A DNA stretch of 16,842 nucleotides, from assembly GCF_946998255.1 (NCBI RefSeq), contig NZ_CAMPYN010000024.1, positions 1 through 16,842 on the forward strand, written 5' to 3'. This document shows, piece after piece, positions 15,090 through 16,842 of the stretch. Position 1 is the first letter of the stretch. Every line of letters begins with the position of its first letter. Made by a program: the position numbers and the translations under genes. The DNA is from an uncultured Helcococcus sp. (GTDB lineage Bacteria; Bacillota; Clostridia; Tissierellales; Peptoniphilaceae). The notes beneath the pieces are model-generated. The model was not told the origin of the DNA. It saw only the letters and a program-made list of their open reading frames with translations, and ran no database searches.

Positions 15090-16319
15090 ATGCAAAATCT
15101 GAAGCAATTTGACAATGACTTATACCAAATGATTGAAAAAGAAAAAAATAGGCAAGAAAATAATATAGAGCTAATTGCTTCAGAAAACTTTGTATCTCCT
15201 GCAATCCTTGAAGCAGCTGGTTCTATCTTAACCAACAAGTATGCAGAAGGATATCCAAACAGGAGATACTATGGTGGTTGTGAGCATATTGATGAAATAG
15301 AAACATTAGCTATAGAGAGAGCTAAAAAGCTTTATGCTAGTGAACATGCTAATGTCCAAGCTCATAGTGGTTCATCTGCAAACCTTGCAGCCTACATGGC
15401 CTTACTTGAACCGGGTGATAAAGTTTTAAGTATGTCCCTAAGTGAAGGTGGCCACCTAACTCACGGATCACCAGTTTCATTTTCTGGTAAATTATATAAC
15501 TTTATCCACTATAGTCTAGATCCAGAAACAGAACTAATTGACTATGAGAAGCTAAGAGAATTAGCCATTAAAGAAAAACCAAAAATGATATTAGCAGGAG
15601 CCTCTGCTTATCCAAGAAAAATAGACTTTAGCAAATTTAGAGAAATCTGTGATGAGGTTGGAGCTATATTTATGGTTGATATGGCTCATATTGCAGGTTT
15701 GGTAGCTGCAGGACTTCACCAAAGTCCAGTACCATATGCTGATATAGTTACATCTACTAGTCACAAGACTTTGAGAGGACCTAGAGGAGCATTTATTTTG
15801 TCTAAAGAAAAGTATGCTAAAGCCATTGATAAATCAATATTTCCAGGTAGCCAAGGTGGACCTTTAGAACACATTATAGCAGCAAAGGCCGTTGCCTTTA
15901 AAGAGGCCATGTCAGATGAGTTCAAAGATTACCAAAGTCAAGTTATAAAAAATGCTAAGGCTATGGAAAAAACATTCACAGAAAATGGTATAAGGTTAGT
16001 ATCTGGTGGTACAGACAACCACTTATTATTACTTGATTTAACTAGCACAGCCTACACAGGCAAGGAAGCTGAAGCTATGTTAGATGAAGTCCATATAACA
16101 GTAAATAAAAATACCATTCCAAATGATAAGAAAGGACCTGTTGTAACATCAGGTATTAGAATAGGTACACCTGCAATGACAAGTAGGGGCTTAAAGGAAA
16201 AAGATATGTCTTATGTAGCTCAACTAATTGCAGACTTGTTACTTGATAAAGATAGTAAAGAAAATATTAGTAAAAAAGTAAAGGAATTGACATCTAGATT
16301 CCCTTTATATAAGGAGTAA
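15090..16319 (+). CDS. glyA: Serine hydroxymethyltransferase
   Basis: GlyA is the PLP enzyme that converts serine and tetrahydrofolate to glycine and 5,10-methylene-tetrahydrofolate, the main cellular one-carbon source. The 409 residues are the usual length. ELIASENF (in VSPAILEA context, near 26-40) and YAEGYPNRRYYGGC are the folate/substrate region. The PLP lysine is K226 in TSTSHKTLRGPRG, the same number as in the Bacillus stearothermophilus enzyme. The Gly-rich FPGSQGGPLEH and the C-terminal RIGTPAMTSRG are present. AAGGAG at 15079-15084 fixes the start. It sits between aspS and der with a 15-nt gap before it, clearly in the same transcript. Confidence 0.97.
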   Translation: MQNLKQFDNDLYQMIEKEKNRQENNIELIASENFVSPAILEAAGSILTNKYAEGYPNRRYYGGCEHIDEIETLAIERAKKLYASEHANVQAHSGSSANLAAYMALLEPGDKVLSMSLSEGGHLTHGSPVSFSGKLYNFIHYSLDPETELIDYEKLRELAIKEKPKMILAGASAYPRKIDFSKFREICDEVGAIFMVDMAHIAGLVAAGLHQSPVPYADIVTSTSHKTLRGPRGAFILSKEKYAKAIDKSIFPGSQGGPLEHIIAAKAVAFKEAMSDEFKDYQSQVIKNAKAMEKTFTENGIRLVSGGTDNHLLLLDLTSTAYTGKEAEAMLDEVHITVNKNTIPNDKKGPVVTSGIRIGTPAMTSRGLKEKDMSYVAQLIADLLLDKDSKENISKKVKELTSRFPLYKE

Positions 16320-16321
16320 AA

Positions 16322-16842
16322 ATGGCTAAACCAATAGTAAGTATAATAGGAAGACCCAATGTTGGGAAGTCGACTTTATTTAATAAATTAGTTGGTAAGA
16401 GATTATCCATTACAGAAGATACCCCTGGTATAACAAGGGATAGGCTATATAGCGAAGTAGAATGGCAAAATAACCATTTTACATTAATTGATACAGGCGG
16501 ACTAGAATTGGATGATAGTGGTGACTTCAACAAAGATATTGAAAACCAAGCCAACTTGGCTATAGATTCTTCCGACCTCATCATACTTTTAGTTGATGGT
16601 AGGGCAGGAATTACAAGTTTAGATGAGCTTATAGCTGAAAAGTTGAGAAAATCCGGTAGAGAAATAATGGTAGTTGTAAATAAGATTGAACAAAGAGAAA
16701 AACCTCTTTCAGTTTACGACTTTTACACTCTAGGATTTGAAGAGCTACATGTAATATCTGCCGAGCAAGGCTATGGCCTAGGAGATCTATTAGATGCTAT
16801 AGTTGAAAAATTCCCAAATAGAGATATGGATAAAGACGATGA
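16322..16842 (+). CDS. der: Ribosome-assembly GTPase Der/EngA, 5' part only
   Basis: Der carries two GTPase domains in tandem and acts in 50S subunit maturation. Only the first 173 codons are inside the window; the reading frame is open at the right edge, which is a window cut, not a truncation. The first G domain shows G1 GRPNVGKST (10-18), TPGITRDR (34-41, with the G2 Thr), G3 DTGG (57-60) and G5 VISAE. The G4 motif reads NKIE (120-123) rather than the canonical NKxD, an unusual change at the guanine-specificity Asp. AAGGAG at 16311-16316 overlaps the end of glyA, and the ATG is 2 nt after its stop. Confidence 0.93.
   Translation, partial: MAKPIVSIIGRPNVGKSTLFNKLVGKRLSITEDTPGITRDRLYSEVEWQNNHFTLIDTGGLELDDSGDFNKDIENQANLAIDSSDLIILLVDGRAGITSLDELIAEKLRKSGREIMVVVNKIEQREKPLSVYDFYTLGFEELHVISAEQGYGLGDLLDAIVEKFPNRDMDKDD

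Overview
The window comes from a low-GC, AT-rich Gram-positive bacterium. The evidence is AT-rich codon choice, strong AAGGAGG-type ribosome binding sites, TTGACA/TATAAT promoters and a clostridial ruvCAB-queA-tgt-yajC-recJ-rel order. I would place it in an anaerobic Firmicute of the Anaerococcus/Peptoniphilus (Tissierellia) kind; this rests on general sequence character, not on a database match.

Layout. Positions 1-156 carry two minus-strand tRNA genes, elongator tRNA-Met(CAU) then tRNA-Gly(GCC), transcribed leftward from a consensus promoter at 175-203. Rightward from the same 126-bp divergent spacer is an acyl-CoA dehydrogenase-family gene (283-1425) whose C-terminal catalytic Glu motif is absent. 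Next is an L-lactate dehydrogenase gene (1511-2443). Its promoter has a Crp/Fnr-type palindrome centred near -41.5 and a near-consensus Rex operator at the transcription start, and the gene ends in a clear intrinsic terminator.

From 2687 to the right edge all genes are on the plus strand and nearly gapless. The first block is an uncharacterised gene, ruvC, ruvA, ruvB, queA, tgt and yajC, with start/stop overlaps (ATGA, TAATG) that imply translational coupling. An intrinsic terminator at 8277-8310 closes it. The second block is recJ, rel (bifunctional ppGpp enzyme), dtd (TTG start), a metallo-beta-lactamase-fold hydrolase, aspS, glyA and the first 173 codons of der, which runs off the window. 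Functions group into Holliday junction and single-strand DNA processing (RuvABC, RecJ), tRNA modification, charging and proofreading (QueA, Tgt, AspRS, Dtd), protein export (YajC), stringent response (Rel), one-carbon metabolism (GlyA) and ribosome assembly (Der).

Most of the window is conserved housekeeping. The most unusual item is the YajC protein. It is about twice normal length, and its C-terminal 60 residues align without gaps to the FtsK gamma winged-helix DNA-binding domain. The secD-secF pair that commonly follows yajC in clostridia is missing at exactly that point. Other items worth a second look are the ldh control region, the uncharacterised gene coupled to ruvC, the degenerate acyl-CoA dehydrogenase active site, and an NKIE instead of NKxD guanine-specificity motif in Der. 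I saw no mobile elements, CRISPR arrays or phage genes, and no gene-free stretch longer than 300 bases.
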